Origin: Pseudomonas mandelii
GTDB lineage: Bacteria > Pseudomonadota > Gammaproteobacteria > Pseudomonadales > Pseudomonadaceae
Length of the DNA: 64,000 nucleotides
Reading direction: 5' to 3'
Assembly (NCBI RefSeq): GCF_006438925.1
Contig: NZ_RCZA01000006.1
Span: 124,001-188,000 of the forward strand
The notes beneath the pieces were generated by a model. The model had not been told where the DNA came from, did no database searches, and saw only the letters and a program-made list of their open reading frames with translations. Every line of letters begins with the position of its first letter. Position 1 is the first letter of the stretch. A program made the position numbers and the translations under genes. Shown here in pieces: positions 1 to 9,117 of the stretch.

Positions 1-162
1 GCAGCAGCGAAGGCTCACTGCGCTTGTGGTGCCGATTCCATCAAATCGTACCCTGCCAAAGACATCCAGTCCTTGATGGACAACACCGCCAGTGACGCCC
101 TGAAGCAAAAGGCTCTGACGCAAATTGGCGCGTGCAAAGCCGATACCAAAGCGAAAAAATAA
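1..162 (+). CDS. C-terminal end of an unidentified small protein (partial)
   Basis: The reading frame is open from the first base of the window to a TAA at 160-162. The 53 visible residues are rich in Ala and Lys and contain a close Cys pair (CAC) near the beginning and another Cys near the end. The N-terminus lies outside the window, so no signal peptide can be assessed. The Cys and Lys/Ala composition would fit a small exported protein, but I do not recognise the family. It precedes the cold-shock gene in the same direction with about 290 bases between them. Confidence 0.55.
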   Translation, partial: AAAKAHCACGADSIKSYPAKDIQSLMDNTASDALKQKALTQIGACKADTKAKK

Positions 163-454
163 GCCCGACAGAGCGCTTTTTGCGCCTGCAACGACAGTAA
201 AAAGCCTCTGAAAACCGCTTTTTCGTACAATTTATGCAGGTTTTACAGGTTTTTTTATTGTCTTTACTTTTGGCTGAAAGCCTTTTAAAACGGGGCTTGC
301 AGGCAAAAAAAGCAGCAAACAGAACGCGACTGTAGGGCAAACAGCACGTCCGGGGGGCTCCCAAAGCGAACATTTCGACTATGATACCCCGGTGTGCCCA
401 GTTGGCCTGAGCAGCACAGCACTACTGAAAATATATGTTTCTTGGAGATACACC
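163..454 (+). promoter_or_regulatory. Long upstream region of the cold-shock gene
   Basis: This 292-base stretch has no convincing gene. A TATGAT hexamer at 380-385 could be a -10 element, leaving a leader of about 65-70 bases before the start codon. A good ribosome-binding sequence (TTGGAGA) lies at 443-449. Cold-shock genes often carry structured leaders. Whether this one is thermosensitive cannot be read from the sequence. Confidence 0.4.
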
Positions 455-667
455 ATGTCTAATCGCCAAACCGGCACCGTTAAATGGTTCAACGATGAAA
501 AAGGCTTCGGCTTCATCACTCCTCAAGGTGGCGGTGACGACCTGTTCGTACACTTCAAAGCTATCGAAAGCGACGGTTTCAAAAGCCTGAAAGAAGGCCA
601 GACCGTTTCCTTCGTGGCTGAGAAAGGCCAAAAGGGTATGCAAGCTGCACAAGTCCGCGCTGAGTAA
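455..667 (+). CDS. Cold-shock protein, CspA family
   Basis: This is a 70-residue single cold-shock domain protein that binds single-stranded RNA and DNA in the cytoplasm and acts as an RNA chaperone. The RNP1-type motif KGFGFI is at residues 16-21 and the RNP2-type motif LFVHF at 30-34. An upstream in-frame start exists at 392, but the ATG at 455 is preceded by a clear GGAG and gives the standard family length. The gene is followed at once by a strong terminator, so it is probably monocistronic. Pseudomonas genomes carry several csp paralogues, so no specific symbol is given. Confidence 0.95.
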   Translation: MSNRQTGTVKWFNDEKGFGFITPQGGGDDLFVHFKAIESDGFKSLKEGQTVSFVAEKGQKGMQAAQVRAE

Positions 668-681
668 TTTTCAGCCGCACT

Positions 682-714
682 AAAAAAACCCCGTCCACGT
701 GACGGGGTTTTTTA
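682..714 (+). terminator. Rho-independent terminator after the cold-shock gene
   Basis: A stem of AACCCCGTC and GACGGGGTT around a short loop is followed by a run of T and preceded by a run of A. It can work in both directions and so may also serve the convergent lipoprotein gene. Confidence 0.9.
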
Positions 715-739
715 TGGACGAAACAAAAGCCCGAAGCGA

Positions 740-1060
740 TCAGCCGCAGTTGACGCGGGTGACAACCCGGTTGGCATCCGTATTCAGGTTCAGGCGATCA
801 GAGCGGTACTCCAGAGTCACCATATCGGTGGGCAAGAGGAACCGTGCATTCTGCGCGCCTGCGCGAGTACGCGCCTGCTCCAGCAACTCAGGCGATGCCT
901 TTTTGCCAATGGTGAATTCGGCAGCCTTTGCCTCACAACGGCTGTGGCCAGTGTCAGTCGTCGCCGCGGAGTCTGTTGCCGACTCAGTGGAGGTAGTGCT
1001 GCAACCGGCCAGCATGGCAACGGCCAACAAAGTACCCAATGACGCGAGCTTCCAAGGCAT
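740..1060 (-). CDS. Lipoprotein with I78-family peptidase-inhibitor-like domain
   Basis: The product is about 106 residues. It has a lipoprotein signal peptide ending in the lipobox LAGC, a Ser/Thr-rich linker, then a domain with a conserved Cys pair (SRCEAKAA near the start and RVNCG at the end) and the stretch LEYRSDRLNLNTD. That pattern matches small Inhibitor_I78 proteins common in Pseudomonas, from memory of the family. The start at 1060 is chosen because GGAGG lies about 5 bases upstream; the ORF could begin 6 codons earlier. It is probably anchored in the outer or inner membrane facing the periplasm. The inhibitory target is unknown. Confidence 0.75.
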   Translation of the reverse strand: MPWKLASLGTLLAVAMLAGCSTTSTESATDSAATTDTGHSRCEAKAAEFTIGKKASPELLEQARTRAGAQNARFLLPTDMVTLEYRSDRLNLNTDANRVVTRVNCG

Positions 1061-1226
1061 GAAGCCTCCTTTTTTCAATAGTTAAGCTGAGATCGTGCGA
1101 CCGCCAATCTGGCGTTTGGTTTCACAGGGAGTACAAGCACCCCGCCCTCTATTCGGACACGCGGCGAGTTTGCCTGAGCATCGCCCTGCCGTTTACCACT
1201 CAATCGTGACTGAATATGAACAGCGT

Positions 1227-1532
1227 TCAATAGACATCAATGTAGTCGAACGGCGGATTCGGCCAGTTCTCTTTCAGGGCATTGAAAATCTGCATGACCC
1301 AGACCTCGTCACTGGCCGCGACCAATCCTACATAACCGGAACCCTTGGCCCACGTCTCCAGACGAAACAACAGCCCACTGATATCAGTGCCGCCCACAAC
1401 GCCTGACGAAATGTAGACGATGCCGCCCTTGGTGACTCGCAATTGAGTGTGCTCATCGTCGCTGGCAGAGGCCAGCAGCTGACGCACCGCCTCAAGGGTC
1501 AAGCCGTCAGGAGTGTTCAAATCGATCTGCAC
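1227..1532 (-). CDS. Hypothetical protein, 101 aa
   Basis: A soluble, acidic 101-residue protein with no signal peptide or membrane segment. It probably begins at GTG 1532, because AAGGA sits 7 bases upstream. The C-terminus is rich in aromatic residues (ENWPNPPFDYIDVY). I do not recognise the family. It is divergent from the next small gene. Confidence 0.6.
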   Translation of the reverse strand: MQIDLNTPDGLTLEAVRQLLASASDDEHTQLRVTKGGIVYISSGVVGGTDISGLLFRLETWAKGSGYVGLVAASDEVWVMQIFNALKENWPNPPFDYIDVY

Positions 1533-1664
1533 AGCACATTCCTTGAAAAATCGTCAAAGACCAAGTGTCGCATAGCCCTCCCCTCATGCCTAAGTCGGAG
1601 TGCCAAAAGCCGCGCAAAATGGTTAACTCGACACACAGACTTTCCCGACTTCACGAGCGCCATC

Positions 1665-1871
1665 ATGACCACCGTAAGCATCGACGCCGACATCAAAGCC
1701 AAGTGGCCACAGGGCCACAGCTCTTACAGCCCGGGCAGCCCGGAAGAGTTGGCAATCATTGGTATCGATCTATTGGTCAAGGAACTGGGGACGCAAGCCG
1801 CCCAGACATTCATCGCACAGATATTCGAGAAGTACCCCACCGCCTATATGGGCCTGATACATAGCGAGTAG
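1665..1871 (+). CDS. Hypothetical protein, 68 aa
   Basis: A small soluble protein that begins MTTVSIDADI. The frame stays open further upstream (from 1443), but the ATG at 1665 is preferred because the earlier residues look non-coding and overlap the divergent gene. The composition is ordinary and the C-terminal half is predicted helical (ELGTQAAQTFIAQIFEKYP). The function is unknown. It converges on the ribose operon and shares its terminator. Confidence 0.5.
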   Translation: MTTVSIDADIKAKWPQGHSSYSPGSPEELAIIGIDLLVKELGTQAAQTFIAQIFEKYPTAYMGLIHSE

Positions 1872-1876
1872 AAGTA

Positions 1877-1904
1877 AAACCCGCAGGCTGGCACCTGCGG
1901 GTTT
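1877..1904. terminator. Bidirectional terminator between the small gene and the ribose operon
   Basis: The stem AACCCGCAGG / CCTGCGGGTT has a short loop, with A-rich and T-rich flanks. It lies between two convergent genes. Confidence 0.85.
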
Positions 1905-1909
1905 ATGGC

Positions 1910-2938
1910 TTACTTCAGACGAGCCAGACGCTCGGTCAGCAGGTCAAAGAAGCCTTGAGCGTCGCCGCTTTCTACCCAGAAAGCGTTCTTCGGCGCTTTC
2001 AGGCCGTCATACCAGTCGACGATGGTTTGGCCGAATGTCGGGCCTTCGCGGCTATCAACCACCACATTTACCGAGCGACCGGTGAACAACTCAGGCTTGA
2101 GCAAGTAGGCGATGACTGTCGCGTCATGCACCGGGCCACCCGGAATGCCGTAGTGCTCCATGTCGCCTTTGACGTATTCATTGAGAATATCGCCCACCAG
2201 CTTGCTGGCATTATTGTTGATCGCTGCGATCTGCTTAAGACGCGCTTCACTCGTGAGGATCTTGTGGGTCACGTCCAGCGGCAGGTAGGTCAGCTTCACT
2301 CCACTTTTGAGCACCACTTCCGCAGCCTGTGGGTCGGCGAACAGGTTGAACTCAGCCACCGGGGTAATGTTGCCACCGTTGAAGTGCGCCCCGCCCATGA
2401 TCACCACCTCCTTGATGCCCTGAACGATCTCAGGTTCCTGGATCAGCGCAAGGGCCAGGTTGGTCTGTGGACCGAGCATGGCGATGGTGATGCTGTGGGG
2501 CTTGGCGGCTTTCAAGGTGTCGATCAGGTAGTTGACCGCATTGCCCTCAGCCAGGCCTTTCTTCGGCTCATGTACGGTGACGCCCGACAGGCCTTCCTTG
2601 CCATGGATGTTCTCGGCATAGATCGGTGTGCGCATCAGCGGCTTCGGTGCGCCTGCGTAGACCGGCACCTCCTCGCGCCCCGCCCACTCGCGGGCCAGCC
2701 GCGCATTCCGCGACGTCTTGTCCAGACGCACATTGCCGGCAACAGTGGTCAGCGCACGAATGTTCAGCTCTTGCGGCGACGCCAGGGCAAACAGCAGAGC
2801 AACCACGTCGTCGGCACCCGGATCGGTGTCGATGATCAAGTCGATCTTGTCCGCCGCCTGGGCGCTTGTTGCGGTAATCAGGGACAAAAGCAGCAGACTC
2901 CGGAGCAGGTGGTGCAGTTTCTGAGCATAGCGGTGCAT
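1910..2938 (-). CDS. Exported nucleoside hydrolase
   Basis: About 342 residues. A signal peptide (LLLLSLITATSAQA) is followed by the nucleoside hydrolase calcium/ribose-binding motif DTDPGADD, the hallmark of inosine/uridine-preferring N-ribohydrolases. These cleave ribonucleosides to base plus ribose. The start at 2938 has AAGGAG upstream; a longer frame to 3124 overlaps rbsD and looks non-coding. The gene is last in the ribose operon, 43 bases after rbsD. The signal peptide places the reaction in the periplasm, where the released ribose would feed RbsB. That coupling is inferred from context. Confidence 0.9.
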   Translation of the reverse strand: MHRYAQKLHHLLRSLLLLSLITATSAQAADKIDLIIDTDPGADDVVALLFALASPQELNIRALTTVAGNVRLDKTSRNARLAREWAGREEVPVYAGAPKPLMRTPIYAENIHGKEGLSGVTVHEPKKGLAEGNAVNYLIDTLKAAKPHSITIAMLGPQTNLALALIQEPEIVQGIKEVVIMGGAHFNGGNITPVAEFNLFADPQAAEVVLKSGVKLTYLPLDVTHKILTSEARLKQIAAINNNASKLVGDILNEYVKGDMEHYGIPGGPVHDATVIAYLLKPELFTGRSVNVVVDSREGPTFGQTIVDWYDGLKAPKNAFWVESGDAQGFFDLLTERLARLK

Positions 2939-2981
2939 AGCGCACTCCTTGTGCGTGGAACAACAGAAAGACAACAGCGAG

Positions 2982-3386
2982 TTAGAACGTAACCCCTGCC
3001 ACCAGCACGATGTTGCAGTAGGGCTGACATTCGCCTGTACGAACAATCGCCCGCGCCTGTCGGCTGAGGACTTTGAATTGGTCATGACTGAGCAGCTCAC
3101 GCCGACCCAACGCACCTTCGGCATTCAGCTCATCGAGCGTCGCCAATGCCGAAGGCTTTTTGTCCAGGATCTCCTGGGCCAATACATGGCTTTCGACCTG
3201 CATTTCGCTGAGCACAACCTTCAACGTGCTGACGAAGTCCGGGATACCGTGGGTCAGGGCCAGGTCGATCAGTTCAACGCCTGGTGGCACCGGCAGACCT
3301 GCGTCGCCGATCACCACCTTGTCGCCATGGCCCAGGGATGCGATCAGCCGCGACAACGCGACGTTGAGCAAAGGTGTCTTTTTCAT
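2982..3386 (-). CDS. rbsD: D-ribose pyranase
   Basis: A 134-residue cytoplasmic enzyme that interconverts the pyranose and furanose forms of ribose and so supplies the furanose substrate of ribokinase. The N-terminal [21 protein letters not shown] and the [10 protein letters not shown] stretch are typical. It overlaps the end of rbsK by 4 bases (ATGA), which suggests translational coupling. The length matches the family. Confidence 0.95.
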   Translation of the reverse strand: MKKTPLLNVALSRLIASLGHGDKVVIGDAGLPVPPGVELIDLALTHGIPDFVSTLKVVLSEMQVESHVLAQEILDKKPSALATLDELNAEGALGRRELLSHDQFKVLSRQARAIVRTGECQPYCNIVLVAGVTF

Positions 3387-4300
3387 GGTGCTTTAAAGGC
3401 CTGTACGTCGGACAAGGTGGGAATCGAGGGTTGCGCGCCAGCACGGGTCACCGACAGCGCCGCGGCAACCTGGCCGAAACGGATCGCGTCGCCTTCGCCT
3501 TTGCCGGCCGCCAGCGCGGCGGCGAAACCACCGACGAAGGTGTCGCCAGCCGCCGTGGTATCAACAGCTTTCACCTTCGGCGCAGGGAAGTGCTCGAAGC
3601 CTTTGCCGTTGGCAAACAGCGAACCTTGAGCACCGAGGGTGATGATGACCTTGCTGGCGCCCAAGGAGATCAGCCGGGATGCAGCGGTTTCGGCAGATGC
3701 CAGAGAATCCACTGGCAAACCACTCAGCGCCGAGGCCTCGCTTTCGTTGGGAATCAGATAATCGATGGACGCGTACCAGTCCGCCGGCAGTGGGCGACTG
3801 GCCGGCGCCGGGTTGAGGATCATGGTCTTACCCAACTCACGGCCGCGCTTGAGCGCATGACCGACAGTGGCATCCGGGACTTCCAGCTGACAGATGATCA
3901 CGTCCGCCGCCTGCAATACTGCGTCGAAACGGTCAATCACCTCTGCAGTCAGCGCTCCGTTGGCACCGGCAACGATCACGATTGCGTTCTGACTGTTGTC
4001 ATCGACCACGATTAACGCTACGCCGCTGGAATCGTCGACGGTGCTGACTGCCTGGCAATCGATCTGCTCGGCCAACAGCGCCCCGCGCAGCTCTTCGCCG
4101 TAGGCATCGCTGCCCACGCAACCGACCATCGACACCTGCGCCCCCAGCCTCGCCGCTGCGACCGCCTGATTCGCGCCCTTGCCACCGGAAACCGTGGCAA
4201 ACGACTCGCCGATCAGTGTTTCACCGCCACGGGGCAGCCGTGGCGCCCGGGTGACCAGGTCCATGTTCAGGCTGCCTATAACCACTACTTTTGCTGGCAT
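3383..4300 (-). CDS. rbsK: Ribokinase
   Basis: A 305-residue PfkB-family sugar kinase that phosphorylates ribose to ribose-5-phosphate. Visible family features are the N-terminal GSLNMDLV, the [15 protein letters not shown] substrate-binding signature near residue 40, and the C-terminal catalytic signature [17 protein letters not shown] with its Asp near residue 253. It lies between rbsR and rbsD, overlapping rbsD. Confidence 0.96.
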   Translation of the reverse strand: MPAKVVVIGSLNMDLVTRAPRLPRGGETLIGESFATVSGGKGANQAVAAARLGAQVSMVGCVGSDAYGEELRGALLAEQIDCQAVSTVDDSSGVALIVVDDNSQNAIVIVAGANGALTAEVIDRFDAVLQAADVIICQLEVPDATVGHALKRGRELGKTMILNPAPASRPLPADWYASIDYLIPNESEASALSGLPVDSLASAETAASRLISLGASKVIITLGAQGSLFANGKGFEHFPAPKVKAVDTTAAGDTFVGGFAAALAAGKGEGDAIRFGQVAAALSVTRAGAQPSIPTLSDVQAFKAP

Positions 4301-4357
4301 ACGTCACTACTCATCAATTCTGTTTCAGCGGTGCTTTTGATTTAGCGGCTTTCTATT

Positions 4358-5377
4358 TCAGCGGAACTGGGCGAACACGCCGGCCAGCGGCGCAGTCGAC
4401 TCCCGCAGGACAATACTGGGCGTCACGATCCGTTGATCGGTGGCCATATCCGGCGTGGCGATTCTTCTTAAAAGCACTTCGGCCGCCATCTCGCCGAGTT
4501 GCAGGATCGACTGCCCCACGGTGGTCAGCGCCGGGTACACATAGCGGCTCATCTGAATATCGTCGAAGCCGATCACCGACAGCTCCGTCGGCACGCGAAT
4601 ATTGCGCTCGGCCGCCGCTCGCAGCACACCAATGCCAATCATGTCGTTACCGGCGAAGATCGCGCTCGGCGGGTTCTTTTCCAGCAGTATCGCGGCGGCG
4701 TTGTAACCGCCGGTGCTGGTGAAGTCGCTTTCCAGCATGCGCTCGCGGGATACTTCGACACCCGCCTCTTTCAGGGCACGGCAATAACCGGCCAGACGCA
4801 TCTGCGCCACGCTGGTACTCGCCGGGCCGCCAATGGTGGCGATGTCCCGGTGCCCCAGTTCCAGAAGGTGGCGGGTCGCCAGATAGGCGCCGTATTCGTG
4901 ATCGATTCGCACCAGGTCGGCATTCACACCTTCCAGTCCACGGTCGACGATCACCATCGGCGTACGCACGCCTGCCAAGCCCTCCGCCAACCCCGCGTCA
5001 CCGCCAGCCGAAGCGACGATCAGCCCGTCGATGCGCTTTTCCAGCAGTACGCGCAGGTAGCTGCGTTGCTTGTCCGGGTTGTCATCGGAGTTACAGAGAA
5101 TCACGCAGTAGCCATTACGCTCGCAGTAATCCTCGATGCCGCGCGCCAGTTCGGCGAAGTACGGGTTGAGGCTGTTGGGCACCAGAAGACCGATGGTCGC
5201 CGTGGTTTTGGCTTTGAGAGACCGGGCCACGGCACTGGGCACGTAGTCGAGAGTTTTGATCGCTGCCTCAACCTTGACCCGCACCTCTTCGCTCACCGGC
5301 CGGGTCTTGTTCACTACGTGGGAAACCGTGGTGTAGGAAATTCCCGCGAGCGCTGCCACATCCTTGATCGTTGCCAT
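4358..5377 (-). CDS. rbsR: Ribose operon repressor, LacI family
   Basis: A 339-residue LacI/GalR-type regulator. The N-terminal helix-turn-helix reads MATIKDVAALAGISYTTVSH and is followed by a hinge and a periplasmic-binding-protein-like effector domain. The gene sits inside the operon, 3 bases after rbsC and 57 bases before rbsK, so it is probably autoregulated. The palindrome at 9014-9027 upstream of rbsB is the likely operator. Confidence 0.93.
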   Translation of the reverse strand: MATIKDVAALAGISYTTVSHVVNKTRPVSEEVRVKVEAAIKTLDYVPSAVARSLKAKTTATIGLLVPNSLNPYFAELARGIEDYCERNGYCVILCNSDDNPDKQRSYLRVLLEKRIDGLIVASAGGDAGLAEGLAGVRTPMVIVDRGLEGVNADLVRIDHEYGAYLATRHLLELGHRDIATIGGPASTSVAQMRLAGYCRALKEAGVEVSRERMLESDFTSTGGYNAAAILLEKNPPSAIFAGNDMIGIGVLRAAAERNIRVPTELSVIGFDDIQMSRYVYPALTTVGQSILQLGEMAAEVLLRRIATPDMATDQRIVTPSIVLRESTAPLAGVFAQFR

Positions 5378-5380
5378 GAC

Positions 5381-6358
5381 TCAGGTCCGCCGGCTTGCGC
5401 GCTGACTGCGATAAGTATCAAGCACCACCGCCACCACGATCACCGCGCCGGTGATGATGCGTTTGGTGGGTTCAGTTGCGCCGATCTGCGCGAGGCCGGC
5501 CGCCAATACGGAAATGATCAGAACCCCGAAAAACGTACTGATGACCGAACCGCGACCGCCCATCAGGCTGGTGCCGCCGATCACGACCGCGGCGATCACT
5601 TGCAACTCCAGCCCGGAGCCGGCATTCGGATCCGCCGCCTCCAGACGGGAAATCTGGAACAGCGCGGCAATACCGGCCAGCAGCCCCATCAGACTGAATA
5701 CCAGGATCTTGTAGGGCTTCGGATTGATCCCTGCCAGACGCACCGCCTCTTCGTTGGTGCCGATGCCGATCAGGTAACGACCGAACACGGTACGCGTCAG
5801 TACTGCCTGGGCAACGAAGATGATCAGTAAGGCAATGATGAACGACGGCGAGATGCCGAAGGCGATCGGGTTGGACAACCAGGCGAAGGCATCACCGATG
5901 TAGGCCGTGCGCGATCCGGTCATCTGATACGCCACACCGCGGGCCATTTCCAGCACGCCAAGGGACACGATGAACGACGGAATCCGCCACGCCACAGTAA
6001 TCGAACCCGTGATGGTCCCGGCCAGTGCTGCCGCCGCCATTCCGAGCAGCGCCGCAGGCAACACGCTCCAGCCCCAACCGAGAATGGCCACGCTGACCGT
6101 TGACGCCGCGAGCGCGAGCACCGAGCCCACCGACAGGTCGATACCGCCGATGATCAACACGAACGTCATGCCGACCGCCAGCACCATCAAGTCCGGAATC
6201 TGGTTGGCCAGGGTGCTGAAGGTGTCATAGGACAGGAAATGGCTACTTAGAACCGAGAACAGCGCAACCATTGCCAGCAAGGCACCGGCCAGTCCCAGAT
6301 AGGTACCGAGGCCGTAAAAGTTGCCACTACGTTTGCCGGCAGTCACTGCAGTATTCAT
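5381..6358 (-). CDS. rbsC: Ribose ABC transporter permease
   Basis: A 325-residue inner-membrane permease of the sugar ABC family with 8-10 hydrophobic segments. The conserved GGIDLSVGS stretch is near residue 70 and GGTSLMGGRGS lies toward the C-terminus. It overlaps rbsA by 4 bases. Length and order (rbsA-rbsC) match the ribose system. Confidence 0.95.
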   Translation of the reverse strand: MNTAVTAGKRSGNFYGLGTYLGLAGALLAMVALFSVLSSHFLSYDTFSTLANQIPDLMVLAVGMTFVLIIGGIDLSVGSVLALAASTVSVAILGWGWSVLPAALLGMAAAALAGTITGSITVAWRIPSFIVSLGVLEMARGVAYQMTGSRTAYIGDAFAWLSNPIAFGISPSFIIALLIIFVAQAVLTRTVFGRYLIGIGTNEEAVRLAGINPKPYKILVFSLMGLLAGIAALFQISRLEAADPNAGSGLELQVIAAVVIGGTSLMGGRGSVISTFFGVLIISVLAAGLAQIGATEPTKRIITGAVIVVAVVLDTYRSQRASRRT

Positions 6359-7908
6359 GCGAGATCCCTAGGCGCTGCTTCGTTGAGCAACGCATCACGT
6401 TTTTGGTAGCCGGCGAACGCGGCGGCAAGCAAATCATCCTGGGTCCAGCTGTCACGCTCAAAGGTGTCGATCAGACGTCCCGCAGAGAGCACGCCGATGC
6501 GATCGCAGATCAACATCAGCTCACGCAGGTCGCTGGACACCACCACGAGCGCTTTGCCTTGACGGGTCAGCTCACCGAGCAAGGCATAAATGTCAAACTT
6601 GGCGCCAACGTCGATGCCACGCGTTGGCTCGTCGAACAGCATCACCGAGCAATCACGCTCAAGCCACCGGCCGATCACCACTTTCTGCTGGTTGCCGCCG
6701 GACAGTTCCGACACAAGTTGTGTCGGGCTGGAACTGCGGATGCGCATGGCGTCGATCTGACGCTGGGCCAGCGCCATCTCGTCACCCTTGTTGACGAAGC
6801 CACCGCTGGAAATCACCGGCATATTGCCCAAGGCAATATTCGCGCTGATCGATTGGGTCAGCAGCAGGCCTTCGCCCTTGCGGTCTTCGGTGATCAGGGC
6901 GATGCCATGACCGACCGCGTCCGCCGGTGAGCGGATACTGACAACCTGTGCTGGCGAACCGAGTGCAACCGTGCCGCTGTCCGCTGTATCAGCACCGAAG
7001 ATCAAGCGCAGCAACTCAGTGCGCCCTGCCCCGATCAAGCCGGAAATCCCGTAGATCTCGCCGGCGCGCACTTCGAAGGACACATCGCGAACCTTGTCGG
7101 AGCGGGTCAGCCCTTTGACCGTCAAGGCTGGAGCGCCGATCTTGCGCGGCCCCATGTCGATGTGTTCGCCGAGTTCACGACCGACCATCAGCGTCACCAG
7201 TTGTTCGCTGTTGTAATTGGCCATCGGCTCGACGCAAACCAGGTTGCCGTCACGCAGTACCGCAATACGCTGGGCGACCCGCGCCAGTTCTTCGAGACGG
7301 TGCGAGATATAGATGATCGACACGCCGCGAGCTTGCAGACGAGTGATCTGCTCGAACAGCATCTCGACTTCACGGTTCGTCAACATTGCGGTCGGTTCGT
7401 CGAGAATCAGCACGTGGCAATCGCCAATCAGGTTGCGGGCGATCTCCACCATTTGCTGGTGACCGATGCCCAATTCGCCCACCAGCGTGTCCGGGTCAAT
7501 CGCGTCGAGGCCGACCTGGGCCATGGCTTCGATCGCTGCCTTGCGCAATTGCCTGCGACTGATCCAGCCGCCCTCGCTGGGCAGGTTGTCGAGAAACAGG
7601 TTTTCCGCCACCGACAAGGTCGGCAACAGATTGAGCTCTTGCATCACCATGCGGATGCCGAGGTCTTCGGCCTGAGTGCGGCTTGCGGGGCGGTAATCCT
7701 GCCCCTGGAATTGCATGTGGCCGGTGGTCGGTGTGACCAGCCCGCCGATGATCTTCGACAGCGTGCTTTTTCCCGCGCCGTTTTCACCGGTCAGCGCCAG
7801 CACTTCACCGCGCATCAGCGTCAGGTCGATGCCGGCCAGGACCGGTTGGGCGTAGGTCTTACCGATACCGCTGACCGAGAGGACAGCGTTCGGGGCGGAA
7901 ACTGACAT
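6355..7908 (-). CDS. rbsA: Ribose ABC transporter ATP-binding protein
   Basis: A 517-residue tandem-ATPase subunit. The first half has the Walker A motif GENGAGKST and the Walker B sequence LILDEPTAML. The second half has a degenerate Walker A (GLIGAGRTE), the signature LSGGNQQKV and MLFDEPTRGIDVG. This asymmetric pattern is normal for sugar-type RbsA/MglA proteins. It follows rbsB by 56 bases. Confidence 0.96.
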   Translation of the reverse strand: MSVSAPNAVLSVSGIGKTYAQPVLAGIDLTLMRGEVLALTGENGAGKSTLSKIIGGLVTPTTGHMQFQGQDYRPASRTQAEDLGIRMVMQELNLLPTLSVAENLFLDNLPSEGGWISRRQLRKAAIEAMAQVGLDAIDPDTLVGELGIGHQQMVEIARNLIGDCHVLILDEPTAMLTNREVEMLFEQITRLQARGVSIIYISHRLEELARVAQRIAVLRDGNLVCVEPMANYNSEQLVTLMVGRELGEHIDMGPRKIGAPALTVKGLTRSDKVRDVSFEVRAGEIYGISGLIGAGRTELLRLIFGADTADSGTVALGSPAQVVSIRSPADAVGHGIALITEDRKGEGLLLTQSISANIALGNMPVISSGGFVNKGDEMALAQRQIDAMRIRSSSPTQLVSELSGGNQQKVVIGRWLERDCSVMLFDEPTRGIDVGAKFDIYALLGELTRQGKALVVVSSDLRELMLICDRIGVLSAGRLIDTFERDSWTQDDLLAAAFAGYQKRDALLNEAAPRDLA

Positions 7909-7964
7909 AAAAACTCTCCATGCGCTCGCCCCGACGGGCGAGCACCGTTGTGTCGCCAGAAGGA

Positions 7965-8921
7965 CTACTTGGTGACCAGCTCTACCGGAGTTTCGATCAC
8001 GCCATTGGTGCCGCTGTCGACTTTCTCACCTTTGATGATCTTCAGCGCAGTCTCGATGCCAAACACGGCTTGCCTGGCGGCAAACTGGTCAGCGGTAGCC
8101 AGAACGCGGCCATCCTTGAGCATTGGTTTGATGGCGTTGATGTTGTCGTAACCGACCACTTGCACCTTGCCGGCCTTGCCCGCTGCGCGCACGGCGGATA
8201 CTGCGCCGACCGCCATGCTGTCGTTACCGGCCAGCAGGGCTTTGACTTGCGGGTATTCGCTGAGGATCGAGGCAGCAACCTTGTTGCCTTTGTCGATTTC
8301 CCAGTCACCGGACTGCAAAGAGACGACCTTGATCTGCGCCGCTTCCATCGCATCCTTGAAGCCTGCGGTTCTTTGCTGTGCGTTGGTGGTGGTTGAAACG
8401 CCTTCGATGATGCCGACTTCGTCTCCGGCCTTCAGTTGCTTGGCCAGGTACTCGCCCACCAGACGCGCGCCTTTGCGGTTATCCGGGCCTACGAACGGTA
8501 CGGTGAGGTTTTTGCTTTTGACCACAGCCGGGTCCAGCTGGTTGTCGATGTTGATCACGGTGATACCGGCATCGATGGCTTTCTTGATCACAGGAACCAT
8601 GGCCTTGGAGTCAGCCGGCGCGATGACCAGCGCATTGACCTTGGCCAGAATCATTTGCTCGACGATGCGCGTCTGGCCAGCCGTGTCGGTTTCGTCTTTG
8701 ATGCCGTTGGAGATCAGCTCGAAATCGCCGGAGTGTTCTTTCTGATAGGCCTTGGCGCCGTCTTCCATGGTCAGGAAGAATTCATTGGCCAGGGATTTCA
8801 TGACCAGCGCGACTTTGGGTTTTTCAGGAGTCTCGGCGAAGGCCGAAGAGACAGGTAACGCGACGGATGCGGCAGCCAGCATAGCGACAGCGAGAAGACG
8901 TCCAGCGAATGGCAGCTTCAT
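7965..8921 (-). CDS. rbsB: Ribose ABC transporter periplasmic binding protein
   Basis: A 318-residue type-1 periplasmic binding protein. It has a clear signal peptide (LLAVAMLAAASVALPVSSAFA), then KVALVMKSLANEFF and the ribose-binding-protein-like stretches NIDNQLD and GNDSMAVGA. It is the first gene of the operon and receives the promoter and operator upstream. The family also includes binders of other sugars; the rbsD/rbsK neighbours support ribose. Confidence 0.95.
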   Translation of the reverse strand: MKLPFAGRLLAVAMLAAASVALPVSSAFAETPEKPKVALVMKSLANEFFLTMEDGAKAYQKEHSGDFELISNGIKDETDTAGQTRIVEQMILAKVNALVIAPADSKAMVPVIKKAIDAGITVINIDNQLDPAVVKSKNLTVPFVGPDNRKGARLVGEYLAKQLKAGDEVGIIEGVSTTTNAQQRTAGFKDAMEAAQIKVVSLQSGDWEIDKGNKVAASILSEYPQVKALLAGNDSMAVGAVSAVRAAGKAGKVQVVGYDNINAIKPMLKDGRVLATADQFAARQAVFGIETALKIIKGEKVDSGTNGVIETPVELVTK

Positions 8922-9013
8922 GGGTTCACTCCGATCTTATGATTATTGTGAGCAACGCTTGCGCTGGCGTAGGCTTCATTGCGCTCACTGATGGATAACC
9001 ACCGAGAGCACCG

Positions 9014-9027
9014 CGCAAACGTTTGCG
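9014..9027. promoter_or_regulatory. Probable RbsR operator
   Basis: CGCAAACGTTTGCG is a perfect 14-base palindrome with the central CG typical of LacI-family operators. It lies about 90 bases upstream of the rbsB start, in the only gap available for the operon promoter. RbsR is encoded within the operon. Confidence 0.75.
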
Positions 9028-9117
9028 TAGACCGAACTATGCGAACCCTGCCGACATTTGTCAACGAGCAGAAACGACCATTTATTTGAACTGGCTGGCA
9101 AAAACCGGGCATTCAAG

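Noticed and set aside
1955..2992. Long open frame (345 codons) on the plus strand opposite the nucleoside hydrolase
   Set aside because: It is antisense to a gene with clear motifs, its composition is typical of a GC-rich shadow frame and it has no ribosome-binding site.
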